Shown: positions 11,338 through 22,073 of the stretch, piece by piece
Layout: each line of letters begins with the position of its first letter
Numbering within the stretch: position 1 is the first letter of the stretch
NCBI RefSeq assembly: GCF_964656455.1
Contig: NC_135715.1
Location: 76,955,414-77,019,413 of the forward strand
DNA from: Halichoerus grypus
Taxonomy: Eukaryota > Chordata > Mammalia > Carnivora > Phocidae
Direction: 5' to 3'
DNA length: 64,000 nucleotides
Notes under the pieces: generated by a model
Seen by the model: only the letters and a program-made list of their open reading frames with translations
Told to the model about the DNA's origin: nothing
Database searches by the model: none
Translations under genes and position numbers: made by a program

Positions 11338-11870
11338 GATCAGGCTGGTACATAGATCAGTGCCACACACTAGATTTTGGGTGTATTTTGGTCTGTTAGA
11401 AGAAAGTGCCTCCCAAAATTTTAAAGAAAGAAAAACTTATATATGTACAAAAATAAGGGTTGATGCAATGAAAGGATGGAATATGACTGTAAAGATGAAA
11501 ATTATAAAAAATTTTATAAAAGGAATTGATAAGATAAGAAGTTGTTTGAAAAAAGAAAGAAGAGGATTTAAAAAAAAAAAAGAAAAAAATTGGAGAGAAT
11601 GTGATCAGGCAGGAGACTAGAACAAAGCCATACACTGGAGATTTAGGGTATATTTTGATCTGTTAGAAGAAACTGTATCTCTAAATTTTAAAGAGAGAAC
11701 AACTTATATATATATATATGCCAAAAATAAGGGTAACTACTATGAAGGGATAGAACATGACTCTAAAAATGAAAAATAAAAATGTTTTTTAAAAAAGGGA
11801 TTGATAAGATGTTGGTTGAAAAAGGGAAAAAGAAAAATTCTAAAAAAAAAAAGACAGTTAAAAAAAATTA
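11338..11870 (-). repeat. Two tandem ~265-bp units in the L1 5'UTR
   Basis: Unit 1 begins gatcaggctggtacatagat at 11338 and unit 2 begins gatcaggcaggagactagaa at 11603. Both continue through 'tattttg(g/a)tctgttagaaga', 'aaataagggt', a 'gaa(a/g)gga' block and 'ggattgataaga' in the same order. The units are diverged by substitutions and small gaps, so the duplication is older than this insertion. Confidence 0.8.
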
Positions 11871-12941
11871 ACTTTGAAAGACTAAAGAATCAAGGTAAAA
11901 AAGCCATGAATTCTATGTGCAGTATTCCCCTAGAGCTGGAGTTCTGCCGTTCTCATTGATCAGTAAACTTGGTCTTGGTTGGCTGTTCTTGCTGATCTTC
12001 TGGGGGAGGGGCCTGTTGCCATGGTTCCCAAATGTCTTTGCTCTAGGCAGAATTGCCCTGCCCTTGCCAGGTCCGGGCTAAATATTCTGCTCGGGTTTGT
12101 TCTTGGGAGCTTTTGTTCCCTGCAAGCTTTCCGTACAGCTTTGGAGGACGAGAGTGAAAATGGTGGCCTCCCAATCTCCGCCCTGGAGGAGCCGAGAACT
12201 CGGGGCCCTGCTCCTCAGTGCACCCCCAGAGAAAAGCAGTCAGTCACTCCCGTCTCCCCGGTCTCCGGCCATACTCCGTGCTCACCTGGCCTGTGACCGA
12301 GCGTTTCTATCTCTGGCACCTGACTCAGTGTGGAGTCTCCAAACCGAGCAGATCCCTGGGGTGAGCTCCTGTGCCGCTCCTTCAGGGGGAGGAAGGGGAG
12401 TCTCCCTGGATCTGCCGCTTGTTGGGTCCCTGCCGGAGGAGCAGTGACCCGACTGTGCCCCGGATCACGGTTTATGGCAACCCCGAGCTGAGAGCCCGTG
12501 CCTCGGCTCCGTCTCTGCACCCGGCTTCCCCGCTCCGATACCTGGGAGCTCTGCCACACTCAGGCACCCCCGGTCTTTCTGTGACCCCGAGGGTCCTGAG
12601 ACCACACTGTCCTGCGAGGGTTCCACCCCCAGCTTAGTCACTGGAGTGACGTCCCTCAGTGGAGCCGACTTCTAAAAGTTCCGATTTTGTGCTCTAGGCT
12701 CTATCACTTGCCAGAAGTGGCCGACGGAGGCCCCCTCCCCTGCCGTCTATCCTCCTGAATATCGCCTCGGATTCACTTCTCCGCACGTCCTACCTTCCAG
12801 AAAGTGGTTGCTTTTCTGTTCAGGGAGTTGCTGCTATTCTTTTCTTTGATCTCCTGTTGAGTTCGTAGGTGTTCAGAATGTTTTGATCCCTATCTAGCTG
12901 AATTCCTGGGACCAGACGAAATCCAGGTCTCCTACTCCTCC

Positions 12942-12950
12942 GCCATCTTG
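12942..12950 (-). promoter_or_regulatory. YY1-type box at the L1 start
   Basis: gccatcttg on the + strand is CAAGATGGC on the L1 strand, 14 bases inside the element start. It matches the YY1 core. In human L1 a YY1 site at the same place directs accurate start-site choice; the same role here is inferred. Confidence 0.7.
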
Positions 12951-12963
12951 CTCCGCCCCCCCC

Positions 12964-12979
12964 GGATTTCTGAAGTTTT
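12964..12979. repeat. Right target-site duplication of full-length L1
   Basis: Exact 16-bp partner of 5785-5800. It directly abuts the run of C (G on the L1 strand) that marks the 5' end of the element. Confidence 0.9.
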
Positions 12980-13555
12980 ATATTAAGTTCTCAAATCAGG
13001 TGGTGTAGATTCTCTAACATAGTTCTAATTTTTCCAAAAATTTTGGCTATTTTAGGTTTTCAGCATTCTATACAAATTTTATCATCAATGAGTCAAACAC
13101 ACTGCTAAAAGTTTTAATTGGCATCATGCGAAGTCTGTAGATGAAATTGGGACAAATCACCCTCTTAATCTTAAATATTTCAAATCATGAACAAATTATA
13201 TCTCTTTATTTAACTAGATCTTTTTTTATCTCAACAGTTTTTGTTTTTCACTATTGAGTATTTTCACTATCAAGGTTTTGTGTATGTTTATTTAAATTTG
13301 TTATAAAGTTTTCCATACTATTTGAAGCTATTATGAATAGCATTTAAAATCATATTTGTCAAATTTTTGTTGCTATTGTATAAAATTAACTGATTTTTGT
13401 CATTGATCTTGTTTCCTATATCCATGTTTACCCCATTAATTCTGGAAGTTTTTTCATGGATTTCTTAGCACTTTCTATTTAGAGGATCAAGTCTTTTAAA
13501 AATAGGACTGTTTTTTCCCCCCAATTCTTTATGCTTTCTATTTCCTTTTCTTGTT

Positions 13556-13789
13556 TTATTGCACTGGTAAGGATGGATAGTAAAATATTGGCTTTTCTCC
13601 TAAACTTAAAAGGAAAACATTTAGTCTTTTAACTTTATGTGTGATGTTTATTTCATGGGTGCCCTTTATCACTTTTAGAACATTTTCTCTGATTCCTAGT
13701 TTGCTGAGAATTTTGATCACAAATGGATGTTGAAGTTTGTATAATACCTTTTCTGGATCTGTTAGTTTAATTGCATAATTGATAGTCAA
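13556..13789 (-). pseudogene. Fossil L1 ORF2 reverse transcriptase segment
   Basis: A 77-codon minus-strand stretch belongs to the old L1 around it. It reads ...DPEKVLYKLQHPFVIKILSK, which corresponds to the L1 RT block normally written DAEKAFDKIQHPF(M/L)IKTL. The catalytic 'FADD' block lies outside the preserved stretch and neighbouring sequence is full of stops. The piece shows family membership and orientation only; it cannot make a functional protein. Confidence 0.7.
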
Positions 13790-15056
13790 TGTTGAACCAA
13801 CCTTGTATTTCTGGAATAAACTGCTTGGCCTGGGTATAATATTTTTAATATAATCCTGAATAAAATTTAGTAATATTATTTTTGAGGTTTTACATCCATG
13901 ATCATGAGGACAATTGTTCTGTTCTTCAATTATTTTTTTAAATTTCTTAATCTTATCTTAGTATCAAGGTCATGAATTGAGATAAGTTTGTGTAAGATTT
14001 GGTATTACTTCTTCTTTAGTGTTCTGTTTTGTTTTCCCAACCAATGAAATCATGTGGATTTGAAGTTTTCTTTATGTGAAGTTTTGGAGTATTAATTCAA
14101 TTTCTTTAATAGATCCTGATTGAGATCTTCTTTTTCATTTCTTTTTCCAAGTCAGTTTTGGTAAGTTTTGTCTTTCAGGGAATTGGTCCTTTTGCACAAG
14201 TTATTAAATTTGTTGACATAAAGTTGTTTACAATATTCTATTTTTATTCTTTTAATGTTGGTAGAAAACTCACTTTCTTTTCTGTACCTAGCAATTATGA
14301 ATTTCTCTTTTTTTCCCCTTAATTAACCTTGCTAAGGAGATATCTATTTTTTTGACCTTTACCAAGGTACAACTTTTAAATTTGTTAATTTTGTGTCTTT
14401 TACTTCATTGATTTCTACTCTAATTTATACTACTTCTTTCTTTTTCTTTATGTTTATTTTACTCTTGATTTCTTTAACTTCTTAACCAGAAATTTGAATT
14501 CAATTGATTGTAAAGCATCTTATATCTTCTAATATAGGCACTTAAAGCTATAAATTTCCCTATAAGAATTGCTTTAGCTCTATCCCATCAGTTATGACAG
14601 TATGTTTTTATTATCAATCAGTTTGGATTTGTTTTTTAATTTCTATGTTCTCTTCTTTGAACAATGAGTTATTTAAAAATGTATTCTTTAATTTCCAAGC
14701 ATGTATGTATTTTATAGCTATCTTGCATCTATTGATTTCTTACTTAATCCTCCCTGTAGCAAGATAATATATGCTGTAAGGTTTCAATCTTTGAAAGTTA
14801 TTGAGATTTTTTAGATCAATTGAGATCCTTATTATATCCCTACATATGGCTGATCAGGTTGATCTTGGCAGATATTTCTTTGACGTTTGAAAATAATGTG
14901 TGTTCCGCAGTTAAATTGGATCTAATGTTCTGTAAATAACAATAAGATCAATTTGGTGTATAATGTTTTAAACTATAGATTCTCTATTATTCTTATTGTT
15001 TATTTTTTCTCTAATTGTTTAACACTAAATTTTTTATTTAAAAAATGAGTAAATTA

Positions 15057-15275
15057 GGGATGCCTGAGTGGGTCAGTCGGTAAGCAACTGTCTTTGGCTG
15101 CGGTCATGATCCCAGTGTCCTGGGATCGAGTTCCGCATTGGGCTCCTTGGTATGCGGGGAGCCTGCTTCTCCCTCTGCTTGCAGCTCCCCCTGCTTGTGC
15201 TTGCTCTCTGTCTCTCTCTCTTTCTCTCTCTGACAAATAAATAAAATCTTTAAAAATATATTAAAAAATCAGTGT
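15057..15275 (+). mobile_element. SINEC (tRNA-derived SINE), + orientation
   Basis: tRNA-related head with an A-box-like tgggtcagtcgg (15069-15080) and a B-box-like gggatcgagttcc (15122-15134), a CT-rich body with (tctc)n, and a tail aataaataaaatctttaaaa. The flanks ttaaaaaatgagt and ttaaaaaatcagt suggest a TSD with one mismatch. The sequence has decayed relative to the copy at 60423-60608. Confidence 0.85.
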
Positions 15276-15484
15276 TTTTATGTATCATAAGTTTTATAAC
15301 TTATCACAACACATAATCACAACACATACGGGCATAGAAAATTGCTACTCTGAAAGGCTACCTTTACTTTTTTGCCACATACATCCTAAATGCTACAAAT
15401 TTACTCTTTTTTTTTTTCATGCAAAAGGAGTAAACTTTCTGGATAAAATAGCTTTCTGAAAGAATAGCCTTTCTGAATGAATGC

Positions 15485-15876
15485 TGTTATGGAATGAATG
15501 TATGCATCCCCACAAAATTCATATGTTGAAGCCTTAACCCCCCATATGTGGCTATATTTGGAGTAAGGAAATAATTATACTAAATTCTCAACACAATTCA
15601 GAGGTGATCTGAATGGATTAGTGTCCTTATAAGGAAAAGATACCAGAGAGTTCACTCTCCCTTTTTCTCTGCATGCATTCATTGAGGAAAGGTCATGGGA
15701 ATACATAGCAAGAAAGTGGCTACCTACAACTCAAGAGGACATTCTCACCACACACTAACCTGTTTGGCACCTTGATCTTAGACTTCCAGATTTCAGAGCT
15801 ATGAGAAAATAAATGTCTGTTGTTGAAGCTTCCAGTCTATGGCATTTTGTTATGGCAGCTCAAACAGACTAATGCA
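15485..15876 (+). mobile_element. Solo MaLR LTR (MST/MLT1-like)
   Basis: Begins tgttatggaatgaatg and ends ...agactaatgca, so the ends are TG...CA. It is flanked by exact 5-bp duplications aatgc (15480-15484 and 15877-15881), the size expected for ERVL/MaLR integration. Internal phrases (ttcatatgttgaagcc, gtgtccttataagga, ggcaccttgatcttagactt, tctatggcattttgttatgg) follow MaLR LTRs. The 392-bp length is normal. No internal retroviral genes are present; it is a recombination remnant. Confidence 0.85.
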
Positions 15877-16089
15877 AATGCTTAACAAATTTGTTCTTGT
15901 GTCATCACTGTTTTATAAGAAGACAGTGAGAGAGAGTAGGCTTGTGAATAAAGTCACAAAAGTATTCTCATGAAAATGAATAGTATGGAGTGAAATAAAT
16001 TCTTTGGAAATTTTGCCTGATACCAGAGTAAATGGTTTCAAGTAGTGGCATGGTTTTTCTGAACAAAGTCTTATTATTGATCAGTATTC

Positions 16090-16540
16090 AGTCAGAAAAA
16101 GGGAGCACCTGCCCAGCATTTCAACAGAGAAGTTTTAATATGGAGAACTAGCTGTAAAGGTATTAGAAAAGCCAAAAAGGCAACAAGGGCAGTAGAAAGC
16201 AATTAGTAGTCCAAGGACTGAGAGAACAATAGAAGGAGGATGCCAGGGCATCCCGGCAGCAGATGGGACGAAGGAGGAAACACACCACTGCTGGAGAAGG
16301 GAGAACAGAACAGGGGGCATATCCCTTGGAATCTCCCTTCTTCCCAACCTTCAGTTTTATACCAGTGTCTTCCAAACCAGATGGATACCAGTTGGCAAAG
16401 GAACAGAGAAAAAAAAAAGCTTTTGCAGAGTTAAGACCCCTGAACACAGAGCAGAAGAAAAGAAAAGATAGGGTGTATCTGAGAACAGATAGGTGAATGA
16501 CTAGCACAGCCTTAAAACCAGCACCACTCTCCATTCATGA
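16090..16540. other. Probable ancient repeat, family not assigned
   Basis: A purine-rich stretch with phrases that resemble a dispersed mammalian repeat (aaagccaaaaaggcaacaag, ggaacagggggcatatcc-like text). Open frames occur on both strands but look like random consequences of composition. No reliable family call. Confidence 0.3.
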
Positions 16541-17119
16541 ATCTATAATGTCACAGGTCTAAGGCAACATGACACATGGGATATACCCTGGGATTATGTG
16601 GTGAATTCTTGGGAGTTTGAGAAACCATCATGATCATGGTCCTGTATGTTGGCAGGTATATGCTTGAATTTATAAACTATTGTGACATCAAATTAAAAAT
16701 GAGAATTTTCCCAGAGGCTGAATCAGATATGTATGGTGTTTGTATTTTCTAATTCAGTCTGATTTCCAAAATCAAAAAACTAAACACAAGCTTGTATGAA
16801 TCATTAAACATTTTAATGTTATCTTACATTAATATTAAAATAGTCATGTTTATAAAACATACAAAACTTTAAAAGACAGACCATGAAGCTGAAAATAAAT
16901 TTCTTTCCTTCCAGGATGTAGTCCTTACCCCAGACCTCATTTTGCACACTAAGTCCCAGGCAAGAAACACTAAACACCGTGCCTAGCCTCAGTGAACTTA
17001 CTAACTGATTTGGTTGGGGAGTAACAAAAACATTTTAACGCACATATGGAAAAAAATTACAAAACAAAATTGAACTATTTAGGGAAATTATGTTTATTAG
17101 TTGCCTAGTAAAGACCCCA

Positions 17120-17360
17120 CTATGTTAGACAATTCATTCATCTATTCAACAAACATTTGATTACCTACTGTTTGCCAGGCCTGGTAATAAAGTGCATAAA
17201 AGAGAACAATCTGCTTATTTGTAGGCCTGTCTTCTCCATTGGTCTCCAGCTTACTGAAGGTAAGAGCTCTGCTTCATTTCTCTTTTGAATTCCTAGCATT
17301 TAACTCAGTGTCTGACCAATGCAAAATAGTCAGTAAATATTGTTGACCCAATAAATGAAC
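17120..17360 (+). repeat. L2-type ancient LINE 3' fragment
   Basis: attcaacaaacatttgatta, ctgtttgccaggcctgg and, later, aaggtaagagctctgcttca and a 'agtaaatattgttgaccca' tail follow the L2 3'-end pattern. Strongly diverged. Confidence 0.55.
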
Positions 17361-20300
17361 GTCTACCTTAAACTTGCTTATCTAGATGTATCAGCACCAA
17401 GTTCCACCAGTTGCTTCACATTTTGTCCATTTGGCTCTCTCTTTGCCTTCCTCATACCACCTTGCCCCATCCCGTATCTATGAACAATTGTATTCTTCGC
17501 CCTTGACCCCCAAACAGTCCTTTATAATAAATTCCACTGATTAAGAGATGTAGTAAATGAAAGAAAATGTACATCAACCCCTGCTAGCCGCACGAACAGG
17601 CATACAGCTAAATTAATTTTTTTTTAAAAATCCCGACAAAACAGTCAAAAAAAAAAAAGTGAAGTGTGTTTACAATGATCCAGTTGCCTTATTACAGTTA
17701 ATGTCACTACCAAGCTTGACACACCATGTCCATTTGTCTCGGTGGATCTAACTGTAGTGCAGGAGATCACTTTGCTCATGTCCCGCTCGTCAGCCCATAG
17801 CCACGTCACATAAATTCATTTGCACAGAGCAGAATTGGCTTCCCCACCCCTGTACTGGAGCTCAGAGGCAACAAGTGTGCACACACGCTTTTATGTCTTA
17901 GGAGTCCACCATTTGTGATTGAAAATTTCACAGAGACCTCTTCCTTGACAACTTTTGCAGAAAAGAAAACAGATCATCATTCTCCAGAAACAGGGCAAGT
18001 GAAGTGGGAGGAAGCGGGTCAGAGAACACGGGCTGAAACACTCCGGAGGGCCAGTCCCAGTTTGGTGTTGCTTTGTTTTTGAAATAATCAGCCCCTTATG
18101 CATCTTTTAAACCTTTAAAGAGCAAGATGAAGTAGAAAATACTTCAGGACTCAGGAGGAATTGTGTCTGGATTTTTTCCTCACTGCTTTGCTGCATGTAT
18201 AACAGAAGGTCACTAGACGCTAAACGAGCTCTGACCTGGGTGGTCTCTACCTAGTGCCTCCCAGACGATGATTCGTGTTTCTTTCTGTTTCCATAGAAGG
18301 GGCAAGTAAGGAAAATTCAAAAGAACTGGCAATCTGTCCTTTGGATACAGCGACCTTTCTAAATAAGCATTCAGCCTTTGGAACTGCAGCGTACAAGCAT
18401 TTTTTTCCCCTTTGTTGTGGATCTTTTTATAAAAGCCACACGTAGAAGTAAAACCGGAGACAAATTTGAAAATACATTCATTTCAGTTATTTCAAGTGAA
18501 GTCTAATAGGCAACCCAAACAAGACATGCTTATGTTAATTAATGGTAGAAATAAAAATGGGGTTTTTAAGCACTGAAGCAAAGACTGATGCTTTCATTTA
18601 CTTAATAAAAATGTGTCTATAATAAAAGTACTCATAGGAACAAGGAGAAGACAGTGATTAGCATACATACATGTATGTGTGTTTGTACCTTATCTATGCG
18701 TTCGTGGATGGACATGTGCATAGATATTTGTGGGTTTGCCTTTTTTTTTTTTTAAGTTAAAACAAACAATTAATTACTTGGTGGTGTTTACACCTGCAAA
18801 GGGTATGTCTGTCGGCACACATCATGCTGGTAGACAGTTTAAGAGACAAAAGCAAACCTTCTGTTTGAACTCCAGAGAATATTCCACGCAGCTCGGCAGT
18901 TGTAAACTTACTAGAATAAATCACTCATACATTGCTGCATTGTTATTGTGGTATTGGGCAAAAATATTTGGCAAGCATTTCAAAGTAAATGCTTCAACCG
19001 AATGACGGCAGCTAGAAAGGAAAATGCCAAGACTAAAGCAAGTGCATACTTTGCTATGAAAGAAAGTGTTTTTCTAATGGAATATTTAATAAAATGAATT
19101 GCAGTCATACCTTAATTTAATTAGAAGGGTGGTAACTTTCTTTAGGAATAAGAGGAAAGGTCAATTTTAACATGAAGTATTTTTCATTAAGACATTAAAA
19201 ATAACGAATATAAACATGTAGAAAATCTGCAAAATAGAATGCGAAGAAGTTGTCAGTTCAGTTCAGTAATGATAAATCCCCAATTCTACTTTGGAATTCC
19301 TCCCTGGAAATATAAATTGATTTTCCTCACAGCAAGAATGTGGTATGAGTTTGAATATAGAAAAACCAGATTTATTATTATTGTTATTATTGAAGCATGT
19401 TGCTTTACCAGAGCTTAGGTGGGTCCAAATTTCCATTATAAGTTGCTGTTTTCATAAGGACTTTATAACTTGGACATGACAATTGGCTTTAGCCTTTAAC
19501 TTGGTAAATAACATCTCAGTCTGGGGCAGGCTTTTCTCCTCCTTTTAATAATACCAAAGGCAAAAATCGGGTGAGACAGCTGCTTTTTTTTTCCCCCCCT
19601 TCAGCTTTGAAGTAAGTTAGGAAGATATATTTCAATGTCAAATAAAGATCAGCTCGAGTTATTTAAAAAAATAAGAGTTAAAAAAGTTTTTAATTTAAAA
19701 AAGCTACTCATCGAACAGTTAATATTTTTTTTTGAGTTTCAGGGAAAATTAAAAAAAAATAAGTTCACCAAATGATTAATTTATATGTGACATAATTTAC
19801 CTTCATCACAATTGGGATTTTTATTCTGATCTATATGATAAGTATTTTCGCATAAAATACTTATAGCATTATCTCTTGGGAATGCATAATTAAATCAATT
19901 AAGAGATATTAACGATCTCTAAAATGTCAAATAATTCTTTAATTTGAGTACTCCAATAGGATCGTTCAATACTACATCATCTTCTCGAAATAGGATATTT
20001 GTTCCAGTTTTGAGCCTAAATTACCTTCTTTTGTATTTTCACATTTAAAATAAATGTATGTTTTAACTTGGAGGAAACCAAATAGTTTTGAATGCCTTTT
20101 GTTTGAATATGATTTTACCATTGCTTAACAACCTCTAAGATCAGCTCTGTATGGAGGGTCAGGGCTGTTGGGGAAGTTGACTTGGATCTGGAGAACAGCT
20201 GAGTGCTGCTTACGACTGTGTTGCTCACCCTTCTGGCTCTTCACCTGGACCTAAATGTCTATGACCTTTGTTCGGATTGACTCTTCTTGATCCTCACCCA

Positions 20301-20372
20301 GGGCCTGGCTCCCTCAGATGACTCGCTTTGAATGTAATTCTATAGCTGGACCCCAGCATCTGAGCCTTAGCC
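17361..20372. other. Repeat-poor unique block, 3.0 kb
   Basis: I recognise no transposable element in this long stretch, unlike the rest of the window. It has many AT-rich words, a few CpGs near 17750-18300 and no long coding frame with a known motif. Absence of insertions over 3 kb can mark constrained non-coding DNA, but this cannot be told from one sequence. Confidence 0.4.
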
Positions 20373-20459
20373 CTTCCTTGCTCACTCCAAGGACATTGCT
20401 CCAGCAATTTGCTGACCTCTCCACTCACCGCTTCCTCCAGTCTCCCTCTTTGTTGGATC
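20373..20459 (+). repeat. Direct repeat, copy 1 of 2
   Basis: 87 bp starting cttccttgctcactccaagg, repeated at 20766-20852 with about half a dozen differences. It lies in or next to the L2 fossil. Confidence 0.85.
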
Positions 20460-20765
20460 ATTTTCTTGCTGCAGGTAAGGAAACCAGTATCGCAGGCAAG
20501 AGGAACATCAACTTTGCTGTCAGAGTCAGGCCTGGAGCACAAACCCTGATTTGATACCCTGGCTACACTCTTTCTTCAGCAGGCATGCCTATTTCTGTTT
20601 TTTAATCTTGTGTGAGTCATGAAGCCATTAGATAATCTAATGCCACTACAAATGCCCACCTGCAAGTATGTGCTGTTTCCTCTGCCTGCTCTCATGTTTC
20701 CATTGGATGAATTGTCTCAGCTGCTAGTTGAGGTGAACCCCTTGATCTATATGATGGTTTGGAAA

Positions 20766-20852
20766 CTTCCTCGCTCACTCCAAGGACATTGCTCCAGCAA
20801 GTTGCTGACCTTTCCACTCACCGCTTCCTCCGTTCTCCCTCTCTGTTGGATC
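20766..20852 (+). repeat. Direct repeat, copy 2 of 2
   Basis: Partner of 20373-20459 (constant offset of 393 bp, no gaps). The 306 bp between the copies do not look duplicated themselves. Confidence 0.85.
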
Positions 20853-21045
20853 TTCCCTGTCAGCATATTAACAAGTTATTATTTCTTCCACTTAAAAGAG
20901 AAATTAAAACCAACCAAATGAAGCTCTTTAATCCCAACCCCTCATCCTAACCCACTCTTCCACCCCTAGCTACTGGCACATTTCTATCTTTGTTTAACAA
21001 GGAAAACTTCTTTTTTTGATTTCTTGTGTTCCCCCCCTTTTTTTA

Positions 21046-21166
21046 AGATTTTATTTTTAAGTAAATCTCCACATCCACCATGGAGCTTGAACTCACAGCC
21101 CCTGAGATCAAGAGTCCAATGCTCCACTGACTGAGCCAGCCAGGTGCCCCTCCCATTGTTTTTTGA
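21046..21166 (-). mobile_element. Older tRNA-derived SINE inside L2
   Basis: On the + strand aagattttatttttaagtaa, then 'ggagcttgaactcacagccc', 'gagatcaagagtccaatgct' and 'tgagccagccaggtgccc'. This is the complement of a carnivore tRNA-derived SINE of the short 'aagtaatctctac' type. It interrupts L2 text on both sides. Clear TSDs are not visible. Confidence 0.7.
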
Positions 21167-21932
21167 ACCAAAGAGACTGCCCCCATTTCCAACCATCCTA
21201 CCAAAGTTGTTCCTCATCAAGGCCACCAGTGGCTTCCACGTTACTGAATCCACTAGCCACTGATCAGGTTTCATCTTGATGGACTAAATGGGAGTTCTGT
21301 TACGGAGATCTCTCCCTTCCCTTTGGCCTTCTCATTGTTTAACACCAAGTTCCCAGGAAAACATGCTCTCCTGATTTTCCATGTACTTCTCAGTCTCCTT
21401 GAGTGGTTCTTCTTTCTCTTCTTGACTGCTAAATAATAGAGTGGCTCCCTGCTTAAGCCTTAGGCCACTTTGCTTTGTGATTTACACTTGCATTCTTGAT
21501 GACTTCATAAAATCTTACAGCTTGAAATTCTATGTATGTGCTGATGACTCAAAAATGTAAAACCACAGTCTAAATCTTCCCCTTATACTTCTTTTTCCTA
21601 GTATTTCTCACTATCTGACATGCTATAAATTTTACCTCTTTATCTGAGTGTCCTTCTCCTTCCACTAGAATGTAAACATGAGAAAGGCAGGAGCTCTATC
21701 TTATTCACTGCTGCATCCCTAGGACTTCAAACAATAGATGACATGAAAAGAGACAACAAATCTTTATCAAATAAGTTAATAATTATAATAATTTCAGATT
21801 TATAAACTTAAAAAAAAAATATTGAGCTTCTCTTTTGTGACTTGTGCTGAGTGAAGCAGCTCAATAATCTCACACCAACCACAACTTCATAGCTAGGACA
21901 AGTCTCATGATTTGAATTTTACAGAGGAGTCA

Positions 21933-22034
21933 GGGGGGTGGGAGGATGTGTTAGCCTGGTGATGGGTATTAAAGAGGGCACGTTCTGCATGGAGCACTGG
22001 GTGTTATACTAAAAAAAAAAAGAAAAAAACAGAA
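21933..22034 (+). mobile_element. 102-bp L1 3'UTR fragment with 20-bp TSD
   Basis: A piece of the distal L1 3'UTR module (gatgggtattaaagagggca, tgcatggagcactgggtgtt) followed directly by an A-rich tail (aaaaaaaaaaagaaaaaaac). The 20-bp TSD tgaattttacagaggagtca is exact at 21913-21932 and 22035-22054. The copied RNA ended at the internal A-run of the module rather than at the normal L1 end. Confidence 0.85.
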
Positions 22035-22073
22035 TGAATTTTACAGAGGAGTCAACTGAAGAGAGTTTCGATC

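Larger units (their letters stand above)
5801..12963 (-). mobile_element. Full-length L1 retrotransposon, inactive
   Basis: A 7.16-kb L1 on the minus strand with every part in order: a GC-rich 5'UTR beginning with a G-run and a YY1-type box, ORF1, an 81-bp spacer, ORF2, a two-module 3'UTR, a first A-tract, a 60-bp transduced segment, and a final A-rich tail made of AAAAC units (complement at 5801-5822). A perfect 16-bp TSD frames it and the insertion junction fits the L1 endonuclease. Full length with an intact 5' end and exact TSD suggests a fairly recent insertion, but both ORFs carry stops and frameshifts, so the copy is not autonomous now. Confidence 0.95.
11119..12963 (-). promoter_or_regulatory. 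L1 5'UTR and internal promoter region
   Basis: 1.85 kb upstream of ORF1 on the L1 strand. The distal 0.95 kb (12000-12963) is GC-rich with many CpGs, unlike the AT-rich surroundings, and starts with a YY1-type box. The proximal part is AT-rich, has a 265-bp unit twice in tandem (11338-11870) and a pyrimidine-rich tract (A-rich on the + strand, 11220-11320). By analogy with other L1s this region would hold the RNA polymerase II promoter and be a target for CpG methylation; activity of this copy is not shown by sequence. Confidence 0.8.
3650..15050 (-). mobile_element. Old L1 split by three later insertions
   Basis: L1 ORF2/3' sequence reads through the complement in three pieces: 3650-4385, 4931-5463 and 12980-15050. 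The pieces join in L1 order. The text before 5463 (a 'gagtctctattcc' segment) and after 12980 (tattaagttctcaaatcagg, then 'ttggctattttagg') is the known L1 ORF2 order in which those phrases are near neighbours. The breaks are filled by a retrocopy, a hAT fossil and a young L1. The element is degenerate, with only short open stretches left. The distal limit near 15050 is approximate. Confidence 0.7.
20373..21780 (+). mobile_element. L2 LINE fossil including RT region
   Basis: The order of L2 ORF2 text is recognisable: ctgttggatcttccctgtca (near 20843), 'ctactggcacatttctat', then after an inserted SINE 'caaggccaccagtggcttcc', 'tctcagtctccttgagtggt', and a 'tatgtatgtgctgatgactc' stretch where the RT YADD block should be. 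A 3' end with 'agaatgtaaacatgagaaagg' follows. The frame is destroyed. An 87-bp piece near its 5' side occurs twice, 393 bp apart. Confidence 0.65.

Noticed and set aside
11979..12637. GC-rich + strand frames as a gene with a CpG-island promoter
   Set aside because: The whole CpG-rich stretch lies inside the L1 boundaries and is its 5'UTR. The frames are kept only as a low-interest note.
15122..15134. The tRNA-like B-box as a tRNA gene
   Set aside because: The head is part of a SINEC with its body and tail. No tRNA cloverleaf can be drawn.
15485..15876. LTR as part of a provirus with genes
   Set aside because: No internal region or second LTR lies nearby. The 5-bp TSD directly flanks one LTR, so it is a solo LTR. 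The same holds for 24299-25197.
16163..16534. A 123-codon minus-strand frame with hydrophobic stretches
   Set aside because: Frames are open on both strands because of composition. No motif, splice signal or promoter supports a gene.
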